Below, one piece after another: positions 36,449-45,529 of a DNA stretch of 64,000 bases. The position numbers and the translations under genes are program-made. The notes beneath the pieces are model-generated. The model saw nothing but the letters and a program-made list of their open reading frames with translations, ran no database searches and was not told the DNA's origin. Source of the stretch: Roseovarius tolerans. GTDB taxonomy: Bacteria > Pseudomonadota > Alphaproteobacteria > Rhodobacterales > Rhodobacteraceae. The stretch spans positions 54,091-118,090 of the forward strand of contig NZ_FOBO01000013.1 of assembly GCF_900109855.1 (NCBI RefSeq), in the 5' to 3' direction. How positions within the stretch are numbered: position 1 is the first letter of the stretch; the number at the start of each line of letters is the position of its first letter.

Positions 36449-37684
36449 TCACTCTGCCACGCGACGCAACGTCAGGGCAAAGGCACCGCCTGCCAGCGCC
36501 ATTGCGGCAAAGCCCGCCAGCGCCCCCAGCGGCCCGACAAAGGACAGCCCGCCGCCGATGACCCCGGCCAAAAGCAGGATGCCCCCAATGGCGGTATTGG
36601 CAATCGCGGCATTCTGCGCCCGCAACTCCGGGTCGGAGATATCCACGAGGTAGACCGAGCGCGCCTGCCGCACGCCGTGATAGGCCAGCATCAGCACAAA
36701 CAGGATCGCCGGGATCACACCCGGCCCTTGCGCAAGCCCGATCACCTGCGCCGCAATCGCCGCAAGCATCGCCATCCCGGCAAAACCGCCCGCCAGAGCC
36801 AGCACCCGGGCGCTGTCGCGATCCGCCAGCCGCCCCCAGACGTAGGAACTGACAAACGCCGCCACCGACGAGGCCAGCAGCATCGCCCCCAGCGTGCCCA
36901 ATGCGCCGCCCTCCTGTGCGGTCAGCAGGACCATGTAAGGCGGCGCAAGTGCGGTCGAGACCAGCAGGCCCCGCACCAGAATGAAGCGGCGCAGGTTGGC
37001 GTCGCGACGCAAAATCTCTCGATAGGTTTCGACCGGCGAGGCGTCATCGGGGGTGCTGTCCTGCTCGCGCAGTCCCGCCAGAACCATCGCCGCCACCAGC
37101 CACGCCAGCCCGGCGAACGCGATGGCCGCGATCAGCGCGTCTTGGGATTTCAGCACCCCGGTCAGCATCAGCGCCGCGAAAATCACCACCGCCGCCGCCG
37201 AGACCGACCCCGCAAGGCCCGTCACCGCACCGCGGCGCGATTGCCCCACGGTCTTGCCCAGAATATCCTTATATGAGACCGAACAGGCGGCGCGCGCCAC
37301 CGCGAGACAGGCAAGCAAGGCGCAGACCAGCACCCCGGCCAATACGCCCCCGGTCCATAGCGCGGTGAGCGCAATGCCGATGGCCGCAGCCCCCTGCACG
37401 GCGCTGCCGGTGACCCAGACCCACCGCCGTTGCCGCAACCGGGTCAGCCAGCCACCAAGCACAATCTGCGGAAGAAGTGCCCCGGCTTCGCGGATCGGCA
37501 CCAGCATGCCGATGAAGGCGGCAGGCACGCCCATGGTGCCCAACAGCCAGCTTAGCACGAGTTTCGGATCAACCAGCCCGTCAGAAAGCTTGCTCAGGCT
37601 GAGGGCCGCCACGTGAAGCCGGGCATTGCGCGCCGCATGCGGCGCCATATCCGGCGCGATCAGCCGGTCGGTGAGCAAAGACAT
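36449..37684 (-). CDS. Major facilitator superfamily transporter
   Basis: A 411-residue membrane protein with about twelve hydrophobic segments in two halves. The loop after the second helix (LGGWLTRLRQRRWVWV) resembles the MFS motif A, and GRLADRDSARVLAL gives its counterpart in the second half. No substrate motif is readable; efflux is more likely than uptake in this subfamily. It stands between the hydrolases and a small hypothetical gene on the same strand with no overlap. Confidence 0.82.
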   Translation of the reverse strand: MSLLTDRLIAPDMAPHAARNARLHVAALSLSKLSDGLVDPKLVLSWLLGTMGVPAAFIGMLVPIREAGALLPQIVLGGWLTRLRQRRWVWVTGSAVQGAAAIGIALTALWTGGVLAGVLVCALLACLAVARAACSVSYKDILGKTVGQSRRGAVTGLAGSVSAAAVVIFAALMLTGVLKSQDALIAAIAFAGLAWLVAAMVLAGLREQDSTPDDASPVETYREILRRDANLRRFILVRGLLVSTALAPPYMVLLTAQEGGALGTLGAMLLASSVAAFVSSYVWGRLADRDSARVLALAGGFAGMAMLAAIAAQVIGLAQGPGVIPAILFVLMLAYHGVRQARSVYLVDISDPELRAQNAAIANTAIGGILLLAGVIGGGLSFVGPLGALAGFAAMALAGGAFALTLRRVAE

Positions 37685-37708
37685 CAGATCAGCGGCAGGC
37701 CCGTTCGA

Positions 37709-37954
37709 TCACCCGCCGATATAGGCCCCGCGACGCGGACGGTAAAAGACCTTCTGGTTGTGCAGACGGCCCAGCAGATCGTGGATCTGGCGCAGCGTCT
37801 CATCGGCCTCGCCGATGCTGTCCTCGGTCTTGTCGTGCTGTTCCATGTCGGGCAGCACACGCGCCGAAAGTTCGGATTTGGTCTGACGCAGCGCCGCCTC
37901 GATCAGATCCATATCCTCGACCGACAGTTCGAATTTGGAATTGTAACCCGGCAT
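37709..37954 (-). CDS. Conserved hypothetical protein, 81 aa
   Basis: A small acidic soluble protein. It consists mainly of predicted helices (SVEDMDLIEAALRQTKSELS, TEDSIGEADETLRQIHDLLG) and ends NQKVFYRPRRGAYIGG. A good ribosome site (GAGGAGGC) precedes the ATG. Codon use is like its neighbours. It lies 24 bases upstream of the MFS gene. No domain is recognised and no function can be given. Confidence 0.65.
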   Translation of the reverse strand: MPGYNSKFELSVEDMDLIEAALRQTKSELSARVLPDMEQHDKTEDSIGEADETLRQIHDLLGRLHNQKVFYRPRRGAYIGG

Positions 37955-38220
37955 GTCTGTGGCCTCCTCAGCCCTTGCTGCTCCCCGCTATTGTGCAGGC
38001 GCAGCGTAATATTGTTTCGCGACCGATAAACGGCATTTAGGCCATCAATTCCGACATGTCCAATTCTTTTTGGGTATGCATCGGTATGGTGTCTTGCGCC
38101 GATGCGGTCTGCCTCTTTCGGAGGCAGGTCTTGACCTGCGGGCGCGCGCCGGGCATTAGGCGGCAACCATACCCGCAACCGGGCGTTCCGTGGGCGCCAA
38201 ACCGACGAGGAGCCAGAGCA

Positions 38221-40167
38221 ATGGCCGATATCTCCCTCACCTTCCCCGATGGCAATGCGCGCGACTACCCCGCAGGCATCACCCCTGCCGAAGTCGCATC
38301 GAGCATTTCGACCTCGCTGGCGAAAAAGGCGATTTCAGCGCATGTCGATGGCCAGCACTGGGATCTGCAATGGCCGATCCCGCAGGACGCGGCAATCAGC
38401 ATCAACACGATGAAGGACGAGGCGCCTGCGCTCGAACTCATTCGCCATGATCTGGCGCATATCATGGCCCGCGCGGTGCAGGAACTCTGGCCTGATGTGA
38501 AGGTCACCATCGGCCCGGTGATCCAGAACGGCTGGTATTACGATTTCGACCGCGCAGAGCCCTTTACCCCCGAAGATCTCGGCCTCATCGAGAAAAAGAT
38601 GAAGGAGATCATCAACCTGCGCGACCCGGTGCGCACCGAGATCTGGGAGCGCCCGCGCGCCATCGAGCATTATCGCGGCACCGGTGAGCCCTACAAGATC
38701 GAGCTGATCGAGGCCATTCCCGGCGACGAGCCGCTGCGCATGTACTGGCACGGACACTGGCAGGATTTGTGCCGCGGCCCGCATCTGCAACATACCGGTC
38801 AGGTGCCCGCCGATGCCTTCAAGCTGATGAGCGTCGCCGGGGCCTATTGGCGCGGCGACAGCAGCCGCCCGATGCTGCAACGCATCTATGGCGTGGCGTT
38901 CCAGTCCAAGGAAAAGCTCAAGGACTACCTCACCTTTCTGGAGGAGGCCGAGCGCCGCGATCACCGCAAGCTGGGCCGCGAGATGGATCTGTTCCACATG
39001 CAGGAAGAGGCCCCCGGTCAGATTTTCTGGCACCCCAACGGCTGGAAAATCTACACCACGCTGCAGGATTACATGCGCCGCCAGCAGACCCGTGGCGGCT
39101 ATGTCGAGGTGAACACGCCGCAGGTTGTCGACCGCAAGCTGTGGGAGGCCTCGGGCCATTGGGAGAAGTACCAGGAGCACATGTTCATCGTCGAGGTCGA
39201 CGAGGATCACGCCCGCGAGAAATCGGTAAACGCGCTCAAGCCGATGAACTGCCCCTGCCATGTGCAGATCTTCAATCAGGGGCTGAAAAGCTATCGCGAC
39301 CTGCCGTTGCGCATGGCTGAATTCGGCTCGTGCAACCGCTACGAGCCCTCGGGCGCGCTGCATGGCATCATGCGGGTGCGTGGTTTTGTGCAGGATGACG
39401 CGCATATCTTCTGCACCGAGGATCAGATCGAAGCGGAAACGCGCCGCTTCATCGACTTCCTGTCCGACATCTACCGCGACATCGGGTTCGAGAATTTCTC
39501 GGTCAAGTTCTCTGATCGGCCCGACACGCGGGCCGGCAGTGATGACGTCTGGGACAAGTCCGAAACCGCCCTGAAGGCCGCGACCGAGGCGGCGGGCTGC
39601 GACTTCAGCCTCAATCCCGGCGAGGGCGCGTTTTACGGCCCCAAGCTCGAGTTTGTGCTGACCGACGCCATCGGGCGTGACTGGCAATGCGGCACGCTGC
39701 AGGTCGATTTCGTCCTGCCCGAGCGGCTGGACGCCACCTATATCGGCACCGACGGGGCCAAGCATCGCCCGGTGATGCTGCACCGCGCCGTGCTGGGCAG
39801 CTTCGAGAGGTTCATCGGCATCCTGATCGAGGAACATGCCGGGCGCCTGCCCTTCTGGCTGGCCCCGCGTCAGGTTGTCGTGGCCTCGATCACCTCCGAG
39901 GCGGATGACTATGTGCATGAAGTCGTTGAGAAATTGACCGCTCTCGGCATCCGCGCCGAGGCCGATACGCGCAACGAAAAGATCAATTACAAGGTGCGCG
40001 AGCACTCGGTCGGCAAGGTGCCGGTGATCCTTGCCTGTGGCATGCGCGAGGTCGAGGAGCGCACGCTATCGGTCCGTCGGCTTGGCGAAAAACAGACCAG
40101 CATGCGCGGCCTTGACGAGATGGCCGAGGCGCTGGCGCGTGAGGCGACGCCGCCGGACCTGCTCTGA
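38221..40167 (+). CDS. thrS: Threonyl-tRNA synthetase
   Basis: A 648-residue class II synthetase. The N-terminal TGS domain ([20 protein letters not shown]) is followed by the editing domain with [11 protein letters not shown]. The catalytic core has the zinc ligand Cys in [10 protein letters not shown], motif 2 near [15 protein letters not shown], and motif 3 near [18 protein letters not shown]. The anticodon-binding domain ends the protein. GAGGAG sits eight bases before ATG 38221. An ORF extension to 38056 has no TGS-like content. The 265-base gap upstream holds a small hairpin (TGCCTC/GAGGCA near 38110) but no clear leader regulation. Confidence 0.97.
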   Translation: MADISLTFPDGNARDYPAGITPAEVASSISTSLAKKAISAHVDGQHWDLQWPIPQDAAISINTMKDEAPALELIRHDLAHIMARAVQELWPDVKVTIGPVIQNGWYYDFDRAEPFTPEDLGLIEKKMKEIINLRDPVRTEIWERPRAIEHYRGTGEPYKIELIEAIPGDEPLRMYWHGHWQDLCRGPHLQHTGQVPADAFKLMSVAGAYWRGDSSRPMLQRIYGVAFQSKEKLKDYLTFLEEAERRDHRKLGREMDLFHMQEEAPGQIFWHPNGWKIYTTLQDYMRRQQTRGGYVEVNTPQVVDRKLWEASGHWEKYQEHMFIVEVDEDHAREKSVNALKPMNCPCHVQIFNQGLKSYRDLPLRMAEFGSCNRYEPSGALHGIMRVRGFVQDDAHIFCTEDQIEAETRRFIDFLSDIYRDIGFENFSVKFSDRPDTRAGSDDVWDKSETALKAATEAAGCDFSLNPGEGAFYGPKLEFVLTDAIGRDWQCGTLQVDFVLPERLDATYIGTDGAKHRPVMLHRAVLGSFERFIGILIEEHAGRLPFWLAPRQVVVASITSEADDYVHEVVEKLTALGIRAEADTRNEKINYKVREHSVGKVPVILACGMREVEERTLSVRRLGEKQTSMRGLDEMAEALAREATPPDLL

Positions 40168-40181
40168 GGCGCGCGCCTCAG
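40164..40181. repeat. 18-bp palindrome joining two convergent stop codons
   Basis: CTGAGGCGCGCGCCTCAG is a perfect palindrome. Its left arm contains the thrS TGA (40165-40167) and its right arm the TGA of the convergent membrane-protein gene (40178-40180). With no T-run it is not a standard terminator, but a GC stem formed on both transcripts could protect 3' ends. Confidence 0.5.
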
Positions 40182-40546
40182 AAATGTGATTTCGGCTCGT
40201 CCGGCTTGCCCGCGGTCACCGCGAGCAGCCCGGCGAGACCGGTCATGCCGATGGGGAACATGGTGAACACGTTGAACCCGAAGGCGTAGTACATCAGCCC
40301 CGCCGACAGGATCAGCAGCAGGCCTCCGCTGAGCGCGCGAATCTTGGCCATCGCCCCGCCGGCGATTGCCAGCATCGGGGCGAGAAAGCTGGCGGTGCGG
40401 ATGAGCGCGGGGTCGGTCACCTGCGTCATCAGCCCCTCGACCTCGCCGAAGCGGTTGACCGCCTCGGTATAGCCATAGCTGAAGAACCCCACGAGGATCG
40501 CCAGACAGCCACCGATAATCCCCAGAACCATTGCCGCGCTGCGCAT
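40178..40546 (-). CDS. Small integral membrane protein, 122 aa
   Basis: Three to four membrane segments are visible (VLGIIGGCLAILVGFFSYGY, ASFLAPMLAIAGGAMA, GGLLLILSAGLMYYAFGFNV and FPIGMTGLAGLLAVTAG), with a short polar tail. It resembles the DUF4064-like small four-helix proteins, but loosely. A strong ribosome site AGGAGGT and a promoter-like pair precede the ATG. It lies downstream of the ArsC-like gene on the minus strand. Function is unknown. Confidence 0.7.
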   Translation of the reverse strand: MRSAAMVLGIIGGCLAILVGFFSYGYTEAVNRFGEVEGLMTQVTDPALIRTASFLAPMLAIAGGAMAKIRALSGGLLLILSAGLMYYAFGFNVFTMFPIGMTGLAGLLAVTAGKPDEPKSHF

Positions 40547-40572
40547 GAACTATACCTCCTAAAGCTTTGATA

Positions 40573-40600
40573 TATATAGGGATTGCCGCGCGTTATCCAA
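40573..40600 (-). promoter_or_regulatory. Candidate sigma-70 promoter for the small membrane protein gene
   Basis: On the minus strand TTGGAT (40600-40595) and TATATA (40578-40573) are separated by 16 bases, and AGGAGGT lies about 15 bases further on, before the ATG at 40546. The -35 box overlaps the stop of the upstream ArsC-like gene. Confidence 0.5.
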
Positions 40601-40907
40601 GCAGTGCGGCCTGCGTGTCCGCACCCCACCCCAGATAGAGCGTGCCGCGGTCGTCGATCAGCGGGCGCTTCATCAGCGTCGGGTGATCGGCCAGCAGCGC
40701 AAGCGGGTCGCGGCTGCGTTCGTCGTCGGGGAGCGCGCGCCACGTAGTGGATTTGCGATTGAGCAGCGCGTCGCCGAATTGCGCCAGTGCCGCCTGCGCC
40801 AAATCTTTGGGCAAGCCCTCGGCGCGGACATCGCGGAATTCGGCCTTTTCAAGGGATTTCAACGCCTTGCGGCACGTATCGCAGGTTTTCAAGCCGTACA
40901 GGATCAT
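40593..40907 (-). CDS. ArsC/Spx-family thioredoxin-fold protein
   Basis: A 104-residue protein starting [17 protein letters not shown]. The CDTC motif at about residues 9-12 is the redox pair of the arsenate reductase/YffB family. [11 protein letters not shown] and [15 protein letters not shown] match the conserved NxxS-T-W-R and P-T-L-I-K-R-P blocks. YffB-like members are probably glutathione-dependent thiol reductases rather than true arsenate reductases. No ars genes are nearby. Confidence 0.87.
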   Translation of the reverse strand: MILYGLKTCDTCRKALKSLEKAEFRDVRAEGLPKDLAQAALAQFGDALLNRKSTTWRALPDDERSRDPLALLADHPTLMKRPLIDDRGTLYLGWGADTQAALLG

Positions 40908-40997
40908 TGCGTCGCCTCGTCATTTTTTGCCTGCTTATCCGGCATTTCCACACAGGTCACGGAGTTTCGCTTGATTTTTACATTGGCGGTGCAATCA

Positions 40998-41024
40998 TTG
41001 TAACCGTCACGACACGGGTAATAT
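40998..41024 (+). promoter_or_regulatory. Possible promoter of the cold-shock gene
   Basis: TTGTAA at 40998-41003 and TAATAT at 41019-41024 are 15 bases apart, a short spacer. They would give a leader of about 85 bases before the cold-shock ATG, as is usual for csp genes. The -10 box is good; the pairing is weak. Confidence 0.3.
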
Positions 41025-41116
41025 CTCCGATTTTGCGTGCGGTTTCGGGGGTTTGCGCGATTTTTCGTGTCATGGTCGGGCATTTTCCCGGGAAGCGAAG
41101 ACAAAGGAGAAGCGGC

Positions 41117-41323
41117 ATGCCGACTGGCACCGTGAAATGGTTCAATACGACAAAGGGTTACGGCTTCATCGCGCCGGACGACGGCGGCAAGGATGTGTTC
41201 GTCCACATCTCTGCGGTCGAGCGGTCCGGGCTGACGGGGCTGGCGGACAATCAGAAGGTCGGGTTCGAGCTTCAGGATGGGCGCGACGGGCGGCAGATGG
41301 CGGCCGATCTCAAACTGCTCTGA
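41117..41323 (+). CDS. Cold-shock domain protein
   Basis: A 68-residue single cold-shock domain. It starts [20 protein letters not shown], holding the first RNA-binding motif (KGYGFI), and DVFVHIS is the second. It binds single-stranded RNA or DNA as a chaperone. ATG 41117 follows AAAGGAGAA. A 209-base region separates it from the divergent ArsC-like gene and probably carries its promoter and long leader. Alphaproteobacteria carry several such genes, so a specific letter is not assigned. Confidence 0.95.
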   Translation: MPTGTVKWFNTTKGYGFIAPDDGGKDVFVHISAVERSGLTGLADNQKVGFELQDGRDGRQMAADLKLL

Positions 41324-41392
41324 GCCCCCGGCGCAGACAGGATGCAGGGGGCCCGGGTCAGGGGCCTCTGCGTGATCATGCGCTGATCCGGC

Positions 41393-41677
41393 TCAGTTAC
41401 AGCCCTTGGCCCCGACCGGGCAATCGAAATTCGCCCGCGCGCTGCGCGTCGGGCGCGGCTTGTACGTGACCGGGTGCGACTTGGCCTGCTGATAGGTCTG
41501 ATCGGCGGTCGGCTTGCCGCAACAGATCACGCCGTTCAGGCTGACCGGTTGCAGGCCCGAGGGGCAATAATTGGCATGGCTTTGATAAGCATAGACTTTC
41601 GGTGCCTCGGCGAGGGCCGGACCGGCCAGAAAGGCGAGCGCCAGGGCGGGGAAAAGCGATGTCTTGGAAACGCGCAT
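41393..41677 (-). CDS. Small secreted Cys-containing protein, 94 aa
   Basis: A Sec signal peptide is evident (MRVSKTSLFPALALAFLAGP, with cleavage likely after ALA near residue 23). The mature part has five cysteines (NYCPSG, GVICCGK, FDCPVGAKGCN), suggesting disulfides in the periplasm. No family is recognised. The gene is convergent with the cold-shock gene. An upstream AT-rich gap of 170 bases precedes it. Confidence 0.65.
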   Translation of the reverse strand: MRVSKTSLFPALALAFLAGPALAEAPKVYAYQSHANYCPSGLQPVSLNGVICCGKPTADQTYQQAKSHPVTYKPRPTRSARANFDCPVGAKGCN

Positions 41678-41849
41678 GGGAAACCTCTTGAACAGGTGAT
41701 GCAGGTGGGCTGGATGGTAACCACTCCACCCCGCCTGTCAATTTCTTTCGGGTAAACAACACGTTCTGTGTGGGGGCCCTGTGGGGCGGGGTTTCACGCT
41801 GCGGATGAGGTGCAGGTGGTTGGTTGGAAACCATCCCTGCGTAGACTCA

Positions 41850-42227
41850 CTACAGGCTTCTTTCTTTAGTTAAACCATGCAACGATAGGAAAACGAGAAA
41901 ATTCCTCCCCGTTTGAGTAATACTATACACATCTTCGCTAATCTCGATGAATTCAAACCTAAACAAGAACGTTAAATATTTCTCCAAAGTCCAAACCTTG
42001 AACGGCTCAAATTCTCGCTGCAACTCTTTGAACATTAAATCCGCTTCGCTCTTTGAAATGTTACGAGAGTTTAGCTCTTCTAAGGCGCGAATCTGACTTC
42101 CAAAAATGTCGGCGTATGCTGCAAAGAATGTTTTTTCTAATAACCTATACGTCAGACCCCTTATTAGCTTTTCTTGTCGTTTATCAGCAGGGATCGCCTC
42201 CAATTCTAGCAAAAATATTGTCTTCAA
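41850..42227 (-). CDS. AT-rich cassette gene 2: probable winged-helix-like protein, 125 aa
   Basis: The base composition is strikingly AT-rich compared with the flanks, a sign of foreign origin. The product is soluble and charged. Its C-terminal part (FRFEFIEISEDVYSITQTGR then NFLVFLSLHGL) resembles the wing and last helix of a winged-helix fold, as in ...Y.IT..G..FL. The rest is helical and unrecognised. The ATG at 42227 lies inside the upstream gene (44-base overlap), so either translation is coupled or the true start is a later TTG (about 42209). Function unknown. Confidence 0.6.
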   Translation of the reverse strand: MKTIFLLELEAIPADKRQEKLIRGLTYRLLEKTFFAAYADIFGSQIRALEELNSRNISKSEADLMFKELQREFEPFKVWTLEKYLTFLFRFEFIEISEDVYSITQTGRNFLVFLSLHGLTKERSL

Positions 42228-42504
42228 TCCTTTTCGCGGCGGGATCTGTCAAAGGATCGAGTTCAATGTCGGCTAGTTTTTGCTTGGTCTCAGATTCCAA
42301 TGATTGCGAAGATTGGCTGACTTGAGAAAGTTTAACTCCACTCGGTCCAAAGCTTTCGATTTTTGCTAGCATTGGCCTTAAATCGTTGCGAAAAATCCAC
42401 AGGGCAAGGACGATAGCCATAGGCCAAGCCACAGCGCGCAACAATTCTACGAATAGTTGTAGATACGGTATTCCAGTAGTAGCCTCATACGGCGGCTCAA
42501 ACAT
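42184..42504 (-). CDS. AT-rich cassette gene 1: single-pass membrane protein, 106 aa
   Basis: AT-rich like its partner. One membrane helix ([16 protein letters not shown], about residues 27-42) is followed by a cytosolic tail ([20 protein letters not shown], then a Ser/Gln and Lys/Glu-rich stretch). Short membrane proteins with a tail like this recur in accessory loci, including some defence loci; that is only analogy. ATG 42504 overlaps the thyX stop by eight bases. A TTG one codon upstream is less likely. The two-gene unit is placed directly after thyX. Confidence 0.6.
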   Translation of the reverse strand: MFEPPYEATTGIPYLQLFVELLRAVAWPMAIVLALWIFRNDLRPMLAKIESFGPSGVKLSQVSQSSQSLESETKQKLADIELDPLTDPAAKRIEDNIFARIGGDPC

Positions 42505-43405
42505 CAATCACCCCCTCAAACTCCCGCCATTCGCCCTTGGACATGCCGGAGTTTTCCTGCGTGACCTCTTCGCCCTTCAGCATCCGCCGCACGCAGTCGA
42601 GCGCCGTGGACGACAGCGTGGCACCACCCATGCGATAGTCGGCGAAGGCCTTGTAGGCGGCGGGCACCCAATCGGCGACGATGTCGCAGATCGCGTCGGC
42701 GTAGACCCGGATTTCGTATTGCGCGTGGGCATCCGCCCGCAGGCGCAGGAAATGCAAGAGGTTGTGCAGATCGACCTTCCAGTACCACTGGGTGTAGATA
42801 TTGGCGGGCAGGTTCATGCGGGCCAGTTCGCGCGCCAGCCCCTGCTGCCCCTCGTCCGAGATCATCGCCTCGTAATGGTCATAGCAGCGCATCGCGTCCT
42901 CGGTCAGCAGACGCAGCACGCGGTCGGCCTCTTCGCCCTCGAGCGCCGCCCCACGCCCCTGATTGTTGGTGGTCGATTGCGCGGCGAGCGCGTCGGGCGC
43001 GGGGATGTAGAACTCGCGGTCGAGGATCGAGTAGCGCGCCGAATATTCGTTGACATTGGCGGTGCGGTGCCGGATCCACTGGCGCGCGACGAAGACGGGC
43101 AGTTTCACATGCAGCTTGATCTCGCACATCTCGAACGGGGTCGAGTGCCAGTGCCGCATGAGGTAGCGAATGAGCCCCTCGTCATTGCTCACGGATTTGG
43201 TGCCGCGCCCGTAGGACACCCGCGCCGCCTGACAGATCGCGGCATCGTCGCCCATATAGTCGATCACCCGCACGAAGCCGTGGTCGAGCACGGGATGCGC
43301 GGTATAGAGATGCTTTTCCATCCCCGGGGCGGTGGCGCGCAGGGTCTGCTGCGTTTCGCTGCGTTGCGCGTCGATTTCGGCCTGCTGGTCTGGGCTGAGG
43401 GGCAT
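42497..43405 (-). CDS. thyX: FAD-dependent thymidylate synthase
   Basis: A 302-residue ThyX. The signature [15 protein letters not shown], with the R-H-R start and the SARY end, is present. Upstream [19 protein letters not shown] and [19 protein letters not shown] are the dUMP/FAD-binding blocks. It methylates dUMP using methylene-tetrahydrofolate and FADH2, so no thyA/folA pair is needed. ATG 43405 is seven bases after AAAGG; an ATG at 43420 has poorer spacing. The protein ends normally (REFEGVIDV), so the cassette gene that overlaps its stop was added without damaging thyX. Confidence 0.95.
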   Translation of the reverse strand: MPLSPDQQAEIDAQRSETQQTLRATAPGMEKHLYTAHPVLDHGFVRVIDYMGDDAAICQAARVSYGRGTKSVSNDEGLIRYLMRHWHSTPFEMCEIKLHVKLPVFVARQWIRHRTANVNEYSARYSILDREFYIPAPDALAAQSTTNNQGRGAALEGEEADRVLRLLTEDAMRCYDHYEAMISDEGQQGLARELARMNLPANIYTQWYWKVDLHNLLHFLRLRADAHAQYEIRVYADAICDIVADWVPAAYKAFADYRMGGATLSSTALDCVRRMLKGEEVTQENSGMSKGEWREFEGVIDV

Positions 43406-43577
43406 GGCGGGGCCTTTCATGGGCTGGTCAGGGCGGAGATGAGTCGCTGCCGACTATATCTTGCGGGGGGGCGATGCGCCAAGCCGATATCGGGTGGTTT
43501 CGCTGCCGGAATTGCGCCTCTCGACATCGCGGCGCGGGCCACTATCCTCTGGCGGGACGTAAATAAGGAGGCACGCG

Positions 43578-44006
43578 ATGAAAATCAGGTATCTGCACAC
43601 CATGGTCCGGGTCAAGGATCTGGACGCGACGATGCGGTTCTTTGGCCTGCTGGGCCTGAAGGAAACGCGTCGCTGGGACAATGACGGGGGCCGGTTCACG
43701 CTGGTCTTCATGGCGCCCGAGGGGCAGGAGGAATGCCCGGTGGAGCTGACTTATAATTGGGATGGCGATGATGCGCTGCCCGATGACAGCCGGCATTTCG
43801 GCCATCTGGCCTATTCGGTCGGCAATATCTACGAGATGTGCCAGCATCTGCAGGACAATGGCGTGGTGATCAATCGCCCGCCGCGCGACGGGCGCATGGC
43901 CTTCGTGCGCAGCCCCGACAATATCTCGGTCGAGTTGCTGCAGGAGGGTGACGCGCTGGAGCCCGCCGAGCCATGGGCGAGCATGGAAAACACCGGCCAT
44001 TGGTAA
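43578..44006 (+). CDS. gloA: Lactoylglutathione lyase (glyoxalase I)
   Basis: A 142-residue VOC-fold protein. It starts MKIRYLHTMVRVKDLDATMR, with the first metal His at residue 7. VELTYNWD carries a metal Glu, HFGHLAYSV another His, and RSPDNISVELLQ the last Glu. It isomerises the methylglyoxal-glutathione hemithioacetal to S-lactoylglutathione in the cytosol. The DUF1194 gene starts 34 bases before its stop in another frame. Confidence 0.94.
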   Translation: MKIRYLHTMVRVKDLDATMRFFGLLGLKETRRWDNDGGRFTLVFMAPEGQEECPVELTYNWDGDDALPDDSRHFGHLAYSVGNIYEMCQHLQDNGVVINRPPRDGRMAFVRSPDNISVELLQEGDALEPAEPWASMENTGHW

Positions 44007-44677
44007 GGTGGGCGGTTCTTTTGTCGGGGCTGATCGCGGCCCCGGCAGAGGCGGCCTGCCGCCTCGCGCTGGTGCTGGCGCTCGATGTGTCGTCTTCGGT
44101 CGATGCGCGGGAATATGACCTGCAGCGCGCCGGGCTGGCGGCGGCGCTCGATGCGCCCGATATCCGCCACGCGATCCTGACCGGTGAGGGCGATGTGGCC
44201 CTCTCGGTCTATGAGTGGAGCGGGCGGTTTCAGGAAAAGCTGCATCTCGACTGGACCTATCTGCGCAGCCACGCCGATATCACCCGTGCTGTGGCGGTGC
44301 TGGTCGGGATGGAACGCTCGACCTCGGATTATCCCACGGCGCTCGGCTCGGCGCTGGGCTATGGCGCGCAGGTGATGACCCGCGCGCCCGATTGTGTGCG
44401 GCGGGTGATCGACGTGTCGGGCGACGGGATCAACAATCAGGGGTTTGCGCCCGCGCTGGCCTACAAGCATTTTCCGTTTCAGGGGATCACGGTGAACGGG
44501 CTGGTGATCCTGGGGCATGACACCACCGTGCTGCGGCATTACCGCGACGAGGTGCTGCGCGGGCCCGGCGCATTTCTGGAACTGGCGCAGGGGTTCGAGG
44601 ATTTCGAGCGCGCGATGGGACGCAAGCTCTACCGAGAGATCAGCGATATCGTGCTGGGCGCGCTGCCCGCTCAGTAG
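43973..44677 (+). CDS. DUF1194 protein, secreted vWA-like
   Basis: A 234-residue protein. A signal peptide (VRWAVLLSGLIAAPAEAA, cleavage near AEA) is followed by a vWA-like domain with the MIDAS-like LALDVSSSVDA, then AVYEWS-like and RVIDVSGDGINNQG strands. DUF1194 proteins are typical of Rhodobacterales and of unknown role, probably periplasmic. From ATG 43973 the gene overlaps gloA by 34 bases. A TTG at 44003 giving MVRWAVLLSG would remove most of the overlap and make a better signal peptide. It converges with the MarR gene, overlapping by seven bases. Confidence 0.85.
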   Translation: MGEHGKHRPLVRWAVLLSGLIAAPAEAACRLALVLALDVSSSVDAREYDLQRAGLAAALDAPDIRHAILTGEGDVALSVYEWSGRFQEKLHLDWTYLRSHADITRAVAVLVGMERSTSDYPTALGSALGYGAQVMTRAPDCVRRVIDVSGDGINNQGFAPALAYKHFPFQGITVNGLVILGHDTTVLRHYRDEVLRGPGAFLELAQGFEDFERAMGRKLYREISDIVLGALPAQ

Positions 44678-45171
44678 ATATAGCGGATCTGGTCGGTCCA
44701 GTACCGCTCCACCCGGCGCAGCGACGAGGTGATCTGGTCGATCCCGTCAGGCCCAAGCACGCCGCGCCCTTCCAGCCCCTCGGCGTGTCGCGCGAAAAGG
44801 CTGGCCACCACATCGCGGATGCCGCGCCCCTTTTCCGTCAGGCGCACCCGGACCGAGCGGCGATCCACCTCGCAGCGCTGGTGGTGCATATAGCCCATCT
44901 CGACCAGTTTCTTGAGGTTGTAGCTGACATTGCTGCCCTGATAGTAGCCGCGCGATTTCAACTCCCCGGCGGTGACCTCGTGATCGCCGATGTTGAACAA
45001 GAGCAGCGCCTGCACCGCGTTGATATCAAGGATGCCGACGCGCTCGAACTCGTCCTTGATGACGTCGAGCAAGAGCCGGTGCAGCCGTTCGACCAGCGAC
45101 AGCGCGTCGAGATAGGCCATGATGAACGCGGTCTGCCCGGTCGGCGGGCTCAGGGGTTTTTGAAAGCTCAT
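44671..45171 (-). CDS. MarR-type winged-helix regulator
   Basis: A 166-residue regulator. Helices leading into VQALLLFNIGDHEVTAGELK are followed by the recognition region YYQGSNVSYNLKKLVEMGYM, then the wing HHQRCEVDRRSVRVRLTEKG. It resembles the LdtR-like group of alphaproteobacterial winged-helix proteins, which act in envelope stress, but that is a family impression. ATG 45171 is six bases after GGAG; ATG 45177 overlaps that site. An upstream ORF extension to 45312 reads through sequence without family content. The target is unknown. Confidence 0.82.
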   Translation of the reverse strand: MSFQKPLSPPTGQTAFIMAYLDALSLVERLHRLLLDVIKDEFERVGILDINAVQALLLFNIGDHEVTAGELKSRGYYQGSNVSYNLKKLVEMGYMHHQRCEVDRRSVRVRLTEKGRGIRDVVASLFARHAEGLEGRGVLGPDGIDQITSSLRRVERYWTDQIRYIY

Positions 45172-45262
45172 ATCCATCTCCGTGCGTGTCTGCTCGCATC
45201 GGAAACTGGGGCAAAAAGCCCAATAATCGGTTAAACCGCGACAATGACGCGTAAAATCCGAT

Positions 45263-45529
45263 CTATTTTCCCGAACAGGCCACGCCCGAGATATCGCTGA
45301 CCAGATCGGCAAAGCGCGGCGGGGGGGCGACCTGCCCGGTCACCCACTGGTAGAGATCCTGATCGTTTTCCGACAGGAGCGATTCGTAGGTGCCGAGGGT
45401 GCCATCGTCCATTGCCGCCAGCCGGGTCTCGGCATAGCGGCTCAGGATGATGTCCATCTCCTTGATGCCGCGCCGCATGGAGCGCATCGAGAGACGCTTG
45501 AGACGGTGCTCGCGCGGCTCGTCACTCAA
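45263..45529 (-). CDS. sdhE: Succinate dehydrogenase assembly factor SdhE
   Basis: An 88-residue protein with the signature RSMRRGIKEMDIILSRY, including the R-G-x-x-E-M-D motif, then LYQWVTGQ. SdhE promotes covalent attachment of FAD to succinate dehydrogenase subunit A. The ATG lies within the last codons of the XRE gene upstream (eight-base overlap). No sdh gene is near. Other covalent-flavin enzymes in the window (dimethylglycine dehydrogenase type) use a different flavin link, so no connection is claimed. Confidence 0.93.
   Translation of the reverse strand: MSDEPREHRLKRLSMRSMRRGIKEMDIILSRYAETRLAAMDDGTLGTYESLLSENDQDLYQWVTGQVAPPPRFADLVSDISGVACSGK

Noticed and set aside
40593..40907. Arsenic resistance locus
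   Set aside because: The ArsC-like protein is of the YffB type and no arsR, arsB or acr3 gene is nearby.
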